NCBI GenBank assembly: GCA_964304625.1 | Contig: OZ199838.1 | Location: 4,774,001 to 4,838,000 of the forward strand | Source of the DNA: Kudoa neothunni | Lineage: Eukaryota > Cnidaria | Length of the DNA: 64,000 nucleotides | Direction of reading: 5' to 3' | Part shown: positions 31,604 to 44,234 of the stretch, in pieces | How the letters are laid out: every line of letters begins with the position of its first letter | Position numbering within the stretch: position 1 is the stretch's first letter | Position numbers and translations under genes: made by a program | Notes under the pieces: model-generated | Told to the model about the DNA's origin: nothing | What the model saw: only the letters and a program-made list of their open reading frames with translations | Databases searched by the model: none

Positions 31604-34265
31604 TTACAGATCCGAGCCTGAGAAGAGACTAGCCGAATAGGTAGTGTAGTCAAGAGCACCAGGGGGAGCACCACCACCGGTGTATGGTTTCATATTTGCA
31701 ATACAACGCTCAGCATGAGTAGGAAGTTCCATCTTGAGTTTGTCGGCAGTAATATATGGTTTACCCTCGGCAAGCACCTTGAACGATTCAATCATATCTG
31801 CTGCACTACCCTTAGATTCGCTGGATTCAGCCATGTAGTTAAGGAAACTAGACAATGTAACGTGACCGGTGTTTCCATGGTCGCATTTGGCAAGAATATT
31901 TTTGAACTCTGTCTCACCTTCGGCGTCATCTTGAGTAACTTTGAAATCCATAGCAATAAGGAAATTTCTAAAGTCATCATGATTGAGATAGTTAAGCTTG
32001 AACTTATCAAGTTTGTTGAACAGTTGTCTGATCTCGGAGAGCTGTTCTTCAGTGAGTGTTGAAGAATCACGAATGAGGATTTGGTTTTCAAGCACATTTT
32101 TTGCAGATTTCAAAATAGAGCACAACTCATGGTAACCATTTTCCACGTTGTTAAGTGTCGACTGGTCGGCACCAGTATTGTTCTCATTGATTTCATCGAC
32201 AACACTCTTCAAACTCTTAAGTTTAGGTTCATGATAAGCATGCACTTCAGCTTCAACATTTTTGAGATATTCAATCTGGCTTTCCAGTGTACCCTGGCTG
32301 TTAGATATTTTGGCTTTTTCCTCATCTTGCCATTTAAGAATAGCATCCGCAAGTTGGAGAAGTCGTTGATTGATCTCGAAGTTGCGCTCTTGTGTTTTGA
32401 GATCATTATCAAGTCTTTGTGATTTAGTTTCAGCCAATTTGAACAATTTATCATAGTTAGCAGTCATCTGATCCACTGTGATCGAGGTGTAAGGATTGGG
32501 ACCATCGGAGAGTTGTCTTATCTCACGATCAATATCACTGGCTTTATCGAGAACAGTTTTGGCTTCGTTGTAGTTGTTGATAGTGTTGGTGTGTTCATTC
32601 TGAAGATTCTTCACATCCTGAACACTCTCCGCGATGTAGGCATCATCTGCATCCTCAAGGAATGAATCGCAAAGATTTTTAAATTTGCTCGATTCACGAC
32701 AATAGTCAAGTCGTAGACTGTCCAACCTTTTGGCAAATTCAACTCTTTCATCGATACTTTTGGTGAGCTCATCACATTTGGACTTGAAAGTATGCATTCG
32801 ATCCTTGATATTATCGAAACGGGCGGTACAATCATTAATTTTGGAGTATTCCAATTGTTTCAATTGATTGTACACATCCTCAATGTTGGAGAGACGATTC
32901 AATCGAGAGTTCAACTCTGACAAAAGTGCTTCATGCTTACGCTGACGTGCCAATATGCTCGCAAGTTCGGTCTCATTAACACCTTGTTCAGCACTTGAGG
33001 CATTATCACTCAAAAATTGTTCCGCAATCGAACACTTGTAGTTGAACTTTCTTACCAAATGATCAATCGAACGATGTCGTTTTAGATTGAGTTTAATCCA
33101 CTCGAGGCGTTTTTTCTCTTCCTCACCCAAACTGTTCCATAAGTCATTTATAGTTCCCATGTTAAGACCTTCCGGTGGATTATAGGGAGGGTGGTGATTT
33201 ACTCGTAGTAGGGTTTGAAGTGTATTAAGGGTTTCTTGGATGTGTTGTTTTTCGTTGGCCCTCTTAGGTTTCTCATTACTGTTATAGTTATTGAGATCAT
33301 TCAAGAGACTGGAGAATTCTTCACTGGTATCATCTTTAATGGCTCTATCCTCCATTTCATTGGTGGTCTTTCTGATCCAATCAACGAGATCACTGGCAAG
33401 TGTCTCATACTTATCGCGGTGTTTCTCATATTCGGATTGTTGACTGAGAGCGTTGTCAAGGCGTCGGATGGCCGACTCAAGTTCATGACTTTTCGAAAAC
33501 AGATCATAATAAGCGGATATGTATGTCATAATGGATTTCTCATCGGCGTATTTGATAACATCATCTGGTTCGATCATTCGAGGAATGTCCAATTCTTTTA
33601 GTGCAACATCAAAAGCAAGCTCAAGGTTTTTCTTAGGATCGCTACTATTAAGTTTTTGGTAGTCAATCAAATCAGGGCGGTGACGGTGAATAAGCGCACA
33701 AAATGCCAATCCATTCGTCCAACTGTTGGTGAAATTTTTCACATTAACGTTTTTGTAGGGTTTGGTTTTGCGTTGACACCACAACAAAAGACCGTCTTTA
33801 GCGCTCATACCTTCTTCTATGCCTTGGATGGCGAAACGCAGAATTATTGTCCATATCATACCCAAGGTCATCTTCTCATTACCATCAACAATCTCTTCGG
33901 CACCAATTCCAACCAGTTTCACTCCTTTACTAGCTATAAACTTTAAGGATTTGCTCACATTGGTTATGTGATGAAGACGTAATCGTCCTTTTTCCATTTT
34001 TGGCAACGATTCATTCGAAATAACCTCCAAAAGAATGGCCAAATTTTTGCCATCTCGTAAATCAGTCCTTACATCCTCAATCTGAATATTCCTTCGCCTT
34101 AGGAATGAGTTGATCCAAGCGGTGAATGTCTATTAGATGTTTGGATAATAAATAAACTGCTCTCAATTCTTTCAAATATACCTTCACTTGAATTCGCTCC
34201 CATTCCTTATCAAGCAAAAGGGCATCCACTTGTTCTTGCTCGTTCGATTGAGATTCACCTACCAT
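31604..34265 (-). CDS. ACTN: Alpha-actinin
   Basis: Exons 34265-34182 and 34129-31604 with one 52-bp intron (34181-34130, phase 0); 869 residues, close to the usual ~890. The ATG at 34265 begins MVGESQSNEQ. Two CH domains form the actin-binding part: TFTAWINSFL, DLRDGKNLAILLEVIS, GIGAEEIVDGNEKMTLGMIW, then LLLWCQRKTKPYKNVNVKNF and FCALIHRHRPDLIDY. Four spectrin repeats (about 255-725) build the rod, followed by two EF-hand pairs (about 735-865) and the C-terminal GSDL, the actinin PDZ-ligand tail. The first EF loop (DKFKLNYLNHDDF) lacks the Asp/Asn pattern for calcium, as in calcium-insensitive muscle isoforms. The protein crosslinks actin filaments as an antiparallel dimer. The main exon is 2.5 kb without an intron, unlike the neighbours. 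Antisense open frames here are shadows. Confidence 0.97.
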
Positions 34266-35228
34266 CAAAAATGTTAATCTACTTAGTTCGAGGCGTTAAC
34301 CAGAATTCAACAACTATTCGTTCCAATTAAGCTATTTATCGATAGATATGAAGCTGAGATTTTCTAAGCGGATTATCAATGGTTAAATATGCTCGCTATA
34401 AATTTTTCTGCAGCCGATTCACAGAGACCAAGTATTTCGTGAAAAACACATTGATAGTTGTTCCATGTTCGGAGGCAAACAACATAATTTTATGCTAATT
34501 AAATGATAATGACGAACAAATGATTATCTAGGGGATTAATTTAATATATTAGTAAGGGGTTCGATTGAAACGTGAAAGAAACCATTTAGTTTATTTTATA
34601 TTGTTATGACTGTGTGAGTAAGGCGCTCAAACTCAACCTCGTTACTTTCATCAAATAGAACAATACAATTGATATGACTCAAACATACTTATATCAACGC
34701 ATAAACCGTATTTATACTATGAAGACCTAACGGTGTATTATTATACGATGAAAATCCATGTAATATTGCTAATTAGCTTTAAATCAATTAAACGCACCTT
34801 TAACAACATACGTCATTTTAATCCTGCGGATTATTATAATACTGAGATTTTCCACTGGAACTGTTGAGGGTGTGACTCAACATCGGGTGAATCTCGTTCC
34901 GAGTGGGATATGGTTGGAAGGGAATGAGTGCAGTTATTATCCACAGTTTACTTAACAACACTTACCTGAATGCATTGACTAAACGAAGCCAGTGTATTTG
35001 GAAGTTGTTTAGATTCAGGCAGGTTCATTCAATAAACAAAATTATTTTAAGTAGAGTGCAAAAAATAATATCAATGTTTAATGCATTCGATAACATTTGG
35101 GTGTGTGACGTTAGTTGTAAATTCGATAAGCTACCTGCCAAATATATCAACCAATTTTTTTACTTATTATTACATCAATGAAAATATATTTAATCTTTTT
35201 GTGGACATAGAATCCCGTTACACTAATA
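34266..35228 (-). other. 5' flank of alpha-actinin; possible untranslated first exon
   Basis: On the minus strand there is a strong donor CATTCAG|GTAAGTG (exon end 34966) and an acceptor CTAAGTAG|ATTAAC (exon restart 34278) just before the alpha-actinin ATG. This could be a noncoding first exon with a ~0.69-kb intron. Nothing else is recognised. Confidence 0.3.
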
Positions 35229-35835
35229 CAGTCGAACCTCGATTATCCGGAAGATATTTTAAACTTTATTTGGATTTCATTGAAATTACGTGTCGATGAA
35301 TGTTCGATTATCAGGAAACCGGAAGAACTATTTAATCATAATTCCGGATAAAGTACCACCCACCATCGTACGACATATACAATGTGACATATATACCAAT
35401 ACAATATTTAAAGTAAAAACATTTCTAGGTTTATTATTTATCAATTTTTCTTTTAAAACTAAAGTTATTCATTCAGTTCTTATATAAATTTGTGCAATGT
35501 CTGAACGTATGCCTTTATGTATATTAAACATACATTCATTACCGATTATTTAAAAAAGTAGAGTACTCCACTGTAGACGTGTTTCTCTCCCATAATTATG
35601 CGCTGTTTCTTATTTTAGATCTCCATATTCTTAATTAATAGATATTCCGCCATACATAATATCTAAGTTGCAGAAGTTAAACTATTTTATTTAATAAATA
35701 GTAAAAATCGTTTATAAATTAAATGAACGATCCATCAGTGGAATTTTTTAAGGGTGCGTGCGCACACAATTGTTTGTATTCTATTTTCAAGAACCTCACT
35801 GGTCCCCAATTTTCCGGATAATCGAGGTTTGACCG
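35229..35835. mobile_element. pogo/Tigger-type non-autonomous element, 607 bp
   Basis: Ends CAGTCGAACCTCGATTATCC and, read inward from the right, CGGTCAAACCTCGATTATCC, both followed by GGAA; TA on each side. Inside no transposase is visible. Confidence 0.8.
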
Positions 35836-35934
35836 TAATATAATTTATAAACCATAAATGGATTAATATTTATGTGGGCTATGTTAAAACTACACTGGTG
35901 GTTCTTGGATTAGGCCAACCACATAATCTATATA

Positions 35935-36974
35935 CAGTAAGATCTCGATATTTCCCGCATGCGCAACTAGAATAAATTTGTTATACTTTAACAAAAAAAT
36001 GATCTATTTTGTTTGTATTATTAAATTGAAGATGTGAATGGCATCGTTCTAATAATATACGAACTTTTCTTCATCTTTCGCAAACTTTGAATCAAGACTT
36101 TTTAAAATATCATGAAGATAGTTGAAGACATCCAACTATTCTTTTGATCGTTAATATTTAACAGAAAATTTATAAATTCCTTGTAAACGGGGGGTCTCTT
36201 TAAATTTACCAATGACAATATTTGGAAATTTTATCCCTTTAGATTAAGTGCTCTATAATTCCATTATAGGTTTTTTGCTTGTTTCATTTCCATTTAATTC
36301 AACTCCTTTATATCATATGTTCGTTGAGTGCAGTGATCTTAGAAAGGGGCGATCTCACCGAGATTTAATATGTTTTATTTTTCATATCTACTTTTTACCT
36401 AATCATTAACATTCTTCTAAACTTCCCCTCTCTTCAGGAAGAGTGAATTTTTAAACAATAAAGAGTCGTAAAATTTTGAATGAAACCTTTTTTCCACTTA
36501 AACCAATGATTTAAGACCATCAGAAAAAAGTTTTTCCTTCTCTGTGATAAAAACTCTAGAATATTTGTTTTATTTGGTGTTCTGACACAATCCGGTCATA
36601 TAACACAGTTTGAAGTTGGATGTATTTTTTATTTGTAATTCCTTTACTAAGAGAAACAATATTGGAGTTCATTATATCATATTTATTACATAAAATTCTA
36701 TTCAGAGAAGAACAACTAATTTTAATTTGAATTAAACTCACAATAACAGAATTCATAATATTCTATAGCGCTATAGAGTAATTTTTTGGCATTTCAGATG
36801 AGATAATTGAATCATAATATTGAATAGTTTCAATTTTTTACCAAAATTTTTTTCATATTTCACAATATCGAATGTTCGAATGTGTGATTTAGTAGATTAA
36901 TCGGATTAAAATGGGAAGAAACCACTGCCCAATAGCAAGACCTTGAATTTTACAAAAATTCATTTTTTAACATA
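35935..36974 (-). mobile_element. pogo-like transposon (copy of the 59627 family), interrupted by mariner
   Basis: Left end CAGTAAGATCTCGATATTTC after TA. The interior is inverted relative to 59627-60889: GATTAATC(G/T)GATTAAAAT and CCCAATAGCAAGA..TT(G)AATTTTAC are shared. The minus strand 36756-36556 reads SCSSLNRILCNKYDIMNS, a CENP-B-type helix-turn-helix segment. The mariner at 36975-38286 lies within it; a short similarity (AAATAAACTTAACGTATATT) continues after the mariner to about 38340, but the far end was not found. Confidence 0.55.
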
Positions 36975-38286
36975 CATGGGCTGATCAAAAAGTATCGAGA
37001 CTTTTTAAATATCTCCTCGTATGACAAAGATGTAATTTTAAAGAAATAGAATGCTAGAAAAAATATATATTCGCATATTTCCGCGGGAAAAATTTAACAA
37101 ATGAACAATAAAATAAAATACGACAGCTAGTTGTTAAGTTGCGAAATGGGTCGACGTCGTTCGCGAGCATGTCTGAAAACCACGAGGAGAGAATTTGTAT
37201 TGAATTCTGTGTAAAACTAGGGATAAGCATTACCGAAACTTATGAAATGATTCAAAAAGCATTTCTAGACAATTCCATGGGTAGAAGTAGAGTATTTGAG
37301 TGGCATAACCGATTTAAAGAAGGTAGAAATTCGATTGATAGTTTGGATCGCTCTGGTCGACCTTTAACTATCAGAAGCCATGAAAAAATTAATGATGTTA
37401 AGGATATAATCGATTCTGAACGTAGACGTACTATTGGGGAAATCTCTAATGATATTGGAATATCTTTTGTATCATGTTAAGCTATTTTGACTAATGATCT
37501 TCGTATGAGAAGAGTTTCTGCCAAATTTGTCTCGCGAGTGCTCACGCCCGAACAAAAAGAATTGCGGCTTATAACTTTAAAAGATCTACTTCAACGCTTA
37601 TCAACTGACGATGATTTCATGAATTTTATCGTAACAGGTGATGAAACTTGGGTTCATGGTCATGGTCCAGAAATAAAATTCAATGTTCAATTTGAAAAAC
37701 ATCGTCGCCCAGACCAAAATAAGCCCGTCAAGTTCGGAGTAAAATTAAGATATTACTCACAGTATTGTTTGATATCCAGGGGATAATTTATTATGGATAT
37801 GCCCCTGAAGCTTCTACAGTTACGAGTAAGTATTACCTCAGAGTTTTGCGGAGATTACAGGATGCTATTCATCGTAAACGACCCCACATGCATTACTCTG
37901 GGCGTTGGATACTGCATTACGATAATGCCCCCCTCACATAAGTCATTAAAAATTCAAGATTTTTTAGCCAAGGTGAACATTCCACAGCTACAGCATCCTC
38001 CATACTCACCAGATCTTGCTCCATGCGACTTCTTTCTGTTCCCAGAAATTAAATTCCAACTTAAAGAAGGAGATTCCACTCCATTGAGAAAATAAAACAG
38101 AATGAGGCGGAGCAGCTTAAGATGCTGAACAAAATGATTTTTAAGAATGCTTCCTTCAGTGGACGCAACGCTGGAAAAAATGTACTGATGCGGATGGAGA
38201 GTATTTTGGAGGAGGTTAAAAAATTCATTATATTTGTGTATATATTTTTTATTTAAAAAGCCTCGTTACTTTTTGATCAACCCATG
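36975..38286 (+). mobile_element. Mariner transposon, decayed
   Basis: Ends CATGGGCTGATCAAAAAGTA and, read inward from the right, CATGGGTTGATCAAAAAGTA, flanked by TA; 1312 bp. It carries one transposase gene on the plus strand with several lesions (see 37139-38223). Confidence 0.92.
37139..38223 (+). pseudogene. Mariner transposase, broken
   Basis: In order: an N-terminal HTH region (ERICIEFCVKLGISITETYE, then RVFEWHNRFKEGR and DDERSGRP-like SLDRSGRPLT), VLTPEQKELRLITLKDLL, the first catalytic Asp in VTGDETWVHGHG, HYDNAP (second Asp, in a different frame from its surroundings) and QHPPYSPDLAPCDFFLFP (third Asp of the D34D signature). At least three frame or stop lesions separate these blocks. 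The original product would be about 350 residues. Confidence 0.9.
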
Positions 38287-41200
38287 TATACACGGAGTGT
38301 AAGAAACAAATAAACTTAACGTATATTTTCTAGAGTAAATTATTACAATAATAATGAATGCATAACTGAATTTTGAGTATATGCGTGCGTCTTATCCAGC
38401 ATTGATGGCTAATTCGCACTTTTTCTCCGGTCCTGAAGGAATTACGTATACCTATCACCCACTGTAATTTAAAAAAGCGGATTAAAAAATGAATTCTATT
38501 TTAGGTGCGCATATAATTTGTTGTTTGAAACGTGTTTATTTTTCACACTAATGTAAATATTTAACATGAGACTTCCCCAAACTTATTGTCATTGTCATAA
38601 TTAAGCAAATTAGTATAAATACAGCTTGCTACGTTTAATTAAAGAATAATCATTAAGTAAACTTATGCTTTGATTAGTTACGCTATTTATATTATGTCAT
38701 TCGTAAGAAATGTAAGTACATTATTAATTGTTTATTAAAAACTTAACCAGATCTTATTTTCGAGTAAACTCATTTCATGACTTACAATTTTTAATGCAAA
38801 AATAAACTTTTACGAATTGTTATATTATAGAGGTATGCAGTTATGAAATAAAATTTAATTATGGAAATGGCTATTGGCACAGTAAATAATATAGCAGATT
38901 CTAAAAAATTGAATCTGTAATCAGCTTATAAGTAATAATTTTTGAGATTAAAAATTTCCATCGCGCAAGCGTGCATGCCGTTTAGGATTAAATTTTACCT
39001 TACCAATAGCCTCTGCCATTAACTATATTCCGATGTTACAAATTAGCTCGCTATAATCAGGATAAAATCGCTATTATCTCTAATATAATGTAGTACATTC
39101 CAACTGGGGTTTCACGTAACCACGAATTATATATAAAAGCTAATGAGAGGTTTGATGAGGCGTTTTGTATATAATAATGATTAGAAATTGAATCTGCTAA
39201 CTTAAACAACATAAATTTAATCAGTACCCAATAGTTAATGTAATCACTAATTAAATTATTCGGAAAGAAACATAAAATTAATTTGAAAATATTATAATTC
39301 TGTGATATAAAATTTGAAAATTTTCTTTCCAAGTGGAAACTTGTTTAGAACCGTTCGGTAGATAGAAAAACTATCGTAAAACTAGAAATTGCGTTATGAT
39401 TTCCATAGTTACGGGGCCAAAGCACTGTTAAGTGATTGAATGATAGTAGGAATTTACCTTGCTTTAGCTCAAAGTTATGTTTGGATCAGATCCAAATCGA
39501 CGAAAGGATTCCATATGTTACCAAAAATTTTAATTTATTGTAAGAATAGATTGTTCTTATATTAAAGACTATTCTAAGCTACAGATAAAAAGCCGAACAT
39601 TTAAAGTTGGTATTTAAAAAGTTGCATTTTAATCTACTTAAGGATTCAATCACTGAAAATAATTAGTTTATGAATAATGTTAAGATTAAAGGATAAAAGG
39701 ACGATTTATAGCAGTGAATTAATATTCACTCTAAAATTTAAGAAATAGTGCAATATTTGAAACAAAATTTATGTTTATAGAGATAGAGATAGATAATATT
39801 AAAATCAATCTATTAAGTAATAGTTGTAAAAGGTACTATCCAGCCATATTATTTGAATCTTATTAATGGTTACTGCTAAATCTCAGCATTTTCAAGGAAT
39901 AAATGATCAATTATTCAAATCGCCAACTATTTCTGATACATATTCTTCGAATATCTTAATAAATCTCTATGTCAGGTTCGAAACTGTGCAATTGTATCCC
40001 ACGCATGCGTATGGTGTATTTCCAAGATTATAATTGTTGTCTGCATTTCGGGAATTTTTATTTAACTCAGGTTATACCTATATTTTTTTATTTAACATAT
40101 ATTCAAACAACAGCTGAAATTAAATCCAATTTTTTTACAAATTAAAGAAAGAATAGATCTAATTATTTAGCAGACGCAATCAAAAAACAATAATACCCAC
40201 ATAACAGCCAGAAACATTTAATATCTTCCGTATGATAAAACTTTCATATCCTTTTTAAAATTAAAAAAACAGATAAAAGAATTAAATTTTAAAATTGATT
40301 GTTTGATTACAAATCAGAGAGGAGGAAATTAATTAATCTCCACATGAATCTATACAAAAATGATACCACCAAATAATATCCTTTGAACTGTTTTTACGAA
40401 GCATCTATTTTTGTTAAAAAAATAATAGGTCAATAAGCATAATTTTGATGTTTGAAGCCAATTTTAAACATCAACATGATATTTTTATGTCGGTAATCTC
40501 TCAATTAAAATTTTTTCAAAATAAAATTGGCTAAAATATAGTATACGTACCAACTTCGGTACAGATCGTAAATACGATAGTAAAACCAGAGCTACTTTGT
40601 GTTAATACAATATTTGGATAAGAATAAATTAATACAATAACGATTCGGTATTATAGTTATTTGGGGGTGATCTAAGTAATATAACAGAAACTCTAACTAA
40701 TCTTAAGTTCTTAAGGAGTTATCGAGTGTGTTTGTCTATTCACTAATCCATTAAAATTTTCTAACATTATTTAGGATGCATGAACTTGTCACGATAAAAC
40801 AAATCTCGAACGTTTTTTGAATCGTAGGTGAATAATGTCGATTCAAACCGATTCGTATCGAGATTACTCAGGCCCAGTTGTTGGCAAATGTTAAGACCAG
40901 TTTATTCATGCATAAATGCAAAGTTAGGATTAATAAATAATTTTTAATTGTTATGAACTTCCATAAACAATTATTTTCGATTTCAATGAAGGAATCGATG
41001 AGTTAATCCATTGGAATTTATTTTTAATTAATCAAATTAAAAGTACAGATTAAAAAAATATGTCCGAAACTTATTTACAATTTAACATTAAATATTCCAC
41101 ATTTAAATAGTTTTGTTGAGAAAAAACAAACAATAAAGCAAATTACCTGATTTGACCCACGAGTGATCACTAGAAGTCACTATCTTTTGTTGATATCCTG

Positions 41201-42594
41201 GTCGCATAACTTGTTTGTTTATTAATCAAGTAGTAGAGGCGTTTCAATGTTACACTTGCTGATACCGCACGTTGACTTTTGACGGAGCCTCTGATAAGCT
41301 TCTTAGTTTGTCGATTCACGTGGTCAATGTTTAACAAACGCCAAACTCAACAAACGATGTATTTTCAAGTGAGTTTGGTGTGATTTTGAAGAGATTTATA
41401 TTACATGAGCACATACAGCAAAAAGTTATTTTTTAATAAGGTGGGTCTAAATTCGATGAAATCAAAGAGTATTTATTTTAAAATATCATTCAAGAAACCC
41501 TTATGATTTCTTACCCCAATAAAGCGCGATTTACAATTAATTCCTGATATTACGGGTTATAAAAAATGAATTAATTTTTCATAAAATAAACTTTTTAAAA
41601 GTAATATAAGACGCTAAGGTTTAATTTATTTGAGGTAGCCGTGACACCTGGACCCTACGAGATTAGCCGATTAAACTGTTATCCTGGAATAAAAACTATT
41701 TCATAATTAATCATGTGTATCAAACGTTATGATTATTTTTAGTGTTGTTGACAAAATTATAAATACAGAGTTAATAATTAGTTTTAGGTAGGCGAACTCT
41801 TATATTTCTACGACTGGCAATGGATATTGGTTGGAATAATCCTCTAGATCTTGTAGATTAAGTGTCATTTTCATTTTAATAATTAACCCCCTAACAAGCT
41901 TGGAGTGTAATTCATTCTAAACCGACTCTAATCCTCTCGTAAAATCTTTCATTTTCCCTTGAAATTATGAAATTTTTGTTACCCTCCTAAATATCTGATG
42001 CGTACCACTGATAAAATTTGATAAAATATAATCATAAATTAATGTTGAAAAAAAATTAATCCTTAAGCTGATTTTAGAGGGAAAATAAGTCCATATTATT
42101 TTCCAATAGTTGCTTTAAATAATTTTGTTCAGAGTGATTCAAAGGATAAAAACATATTTTATTAATGGGTCATATAGAAAGTGATAATGATTATAATAAT
42201 TAACACCCGATAATCCAACTTACTGAGCTCTGGAACTGATTCGTATAGTGTCGTTAAAAACTAACCGTTGTCACCATGGTTGTTTGTCTTCAAATAGCGG
42301 ATTAACAATGCTTAATTTTTTTACACGGGATAAACTTTAAATATACAACACTTAGCACTTTTAAAGTAATATTTTATAATTTTTGTGTTGTTCTCTGACT
42401 CACACAGGAATTTAAATTTTTTACTACATCGCCAAAAATTACCGAGGTGTATAATAAAGGCAGTGGCTATTGCAACGGGTGGAAATTAATCCTAAACTGA
42501 CATGTTTATAAAAATTACAACTTCATCTTCCTAATAAATGATTTTTTCGCTAAATAATTTATTATTTTTGGGAAAGATAGTATGGTGGAATTTT
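38287..42594. other. Long AT-rich stretch, one possible exon
   Basis: Mostly featureless. A locally GC-richer patch on the minus strand (41346-41170) is open for about 58 codons (IDHVNRQTKKLIRGSVKSQR, then VTLKRLYYLINKQTSYATR) without Met or recognised family, and contains a CACGTG. It may be an exon of an unseen gene. A CACCCACTGTA motif near 38448 resembles DNA-transposon ends. Confidence 0.35.
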
Positions 42595-43344
42595 GGCTAA
42601 ATTACAGTATACGTGTCCGGCCTCGGGCAAAAAAATTCACACTCGTTAAAAATCGTAAGAGATGTTTAAAGAGTATATAAATTCATTATATATTTACAAA
42701 AGGTGCTAATTTCTTGTTGGTCGCGTTTCTATATTTACGCTTGAAAGCACCCCATGTCGCCTCTATTTTATTTGTATGGACGCCTTCATCAGAAACAAAT
42801 CGGAGGCGCTTATGAATAACAGTTCCGTGGGTAAATCACAATGTCTTCCCACTAATTTTTGAAAACTCTTGATCCAATATTGAAGCTATCAGATCTTTTA
42901 CCATTGTTCTCCAATCACATATTGTAGAATAAGACGAAATATCCAAATGATTGCACAATATTTCATACGTCATATTGGAATGCTGTATTATGCAAACAAT
43001 CAGAAGAAAAGATCTCCATATTGGAATCTTCGACTGTTTAAAAATAGACCCTATTCTTATGGAACATTTTTTGCATTTATAATTGTATACATCGTCAATA
43101 TCTTTTCTTAAAATTATGTACATACTTCCACCACAAGAACAAGCGCGAATACTATTTAATAAACCAATATTCTGTAAACATTTAATCGTATAAGATAAAT
43201 CCTCTTGAGAATATCCATAATCTAACATTTTTATTTGATCAATGTTTTCTAAAGTGAATATTGCTTTAAAAGCAGACATTGGCGGCGAAACCCGAATATT
43301 CAACGAAGTTATCCGAGGCCAGCCACGTATACTGTAATTTAGCC
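42595..43344 (-). mobile_element. Merlin (ISXO2-like) transposon, copy 2, internally deleted
   Basis: Inverted ends GGCTAAATTACAGTATACGT on both sides; 8-bp duplication GGAATTTT at each flank; 750 bp. The minus-strand open frame 43303-42836 has the zinc ribbon (CSCGG ... CKKCSIR) and IGSIFKQSKIPIWRSF. After KISGKTL the catalytic core is missing, and the sequence resumes (about 42830-42700) with HKRLRFVSDEGVHTNKIEAT and WGAFKRKYR. Roughly 300 bp have been lost compared with copy 1. The end sequences differ from copy 1 beyond GGCTAAA, so it is a separate subfamily. Confidence 0.9.
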
Positions 43345-44234
43345 GGAATTTTCAAGGTTGTTACTGGAAATTGGGCCATTACATAACGTCATTTTGATTT
43401 AATAGAACACAGAAATAATAACATAAGCTCTTGAAACAATAAACCATTGTAATTGCAAAAATTTACTGTACATCGTATGCTTTCTGTAATATGAATTACC
43501 AAGTGCAGGAGCACGTGATGTTATATAAGGTTTAGTAAACTAATGGTATTAGTTCCCCTGTTGGTTAACATCTCCCTAGTTTTATACATTCTATTATTGA
43601 AAATTATAACCTTATTTATTAAATATTTTTTCTCAAGGTTTGTAAGACGAATGATTCGTACTAATGTATAACTCTTTTTATTTAAAGAGATGTTTCATTT
43701 AATTTATAAAATTGATAACAATTTTTATTTCGATTTCGATTGATTAATGTTGAACAGGGGGGGGGGGTCTTGAAACATGATTATCGGCTAAACATAATGT
43801 AGTTATTAAAAAACAATAAAAATAATAAGTTGAAGACAATTTTAATTTGATGTAATATCACTTACGTAACTTTGTACATGTTAGTACCTAATCATTTCTG
43901 TGGGATAAGTGAAATTCAGTTAAGTGAAACATTCTGAAACAATAAGTCTGTAAACATTATTACAGCTAGTAAGTATTATTTATAAATAAAGATTTATATT
44001 TATCAAATAGAATCCCATTTTTATAAAATTAAAATAGCATTATTGAACTCTCATTTGATAACACATCAACTTGGTCTTAAGACAAAAACATCCTATTTTT
44101 CGAAGAATAATTCCTAGTAAGCAAGAAAAATATTTCGAATTCTTAGGATGTATAAAAATTATTGTAAGCTAATTTATTATGATTTAGTGTTATCTTGTCC
44201 ATCTAAAGTAAAGAGCGCTGAGTGCCCTATAGAG
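43345..44234. other. Intergenic, no gene recognised
   Basis: AT-rich, with one run of about ten G near 43757-43766, unusual in this composition. No supported coding sequence. Confidence 0.4.

Noticed and set aside
31715-33946. Several 80-130-codon open frames on the plus strand and in other minus frames inside alpha-actinin
   Set aside because: They overlap a full-length, conserved coding exon and have no domain; shadows of real codon usage.
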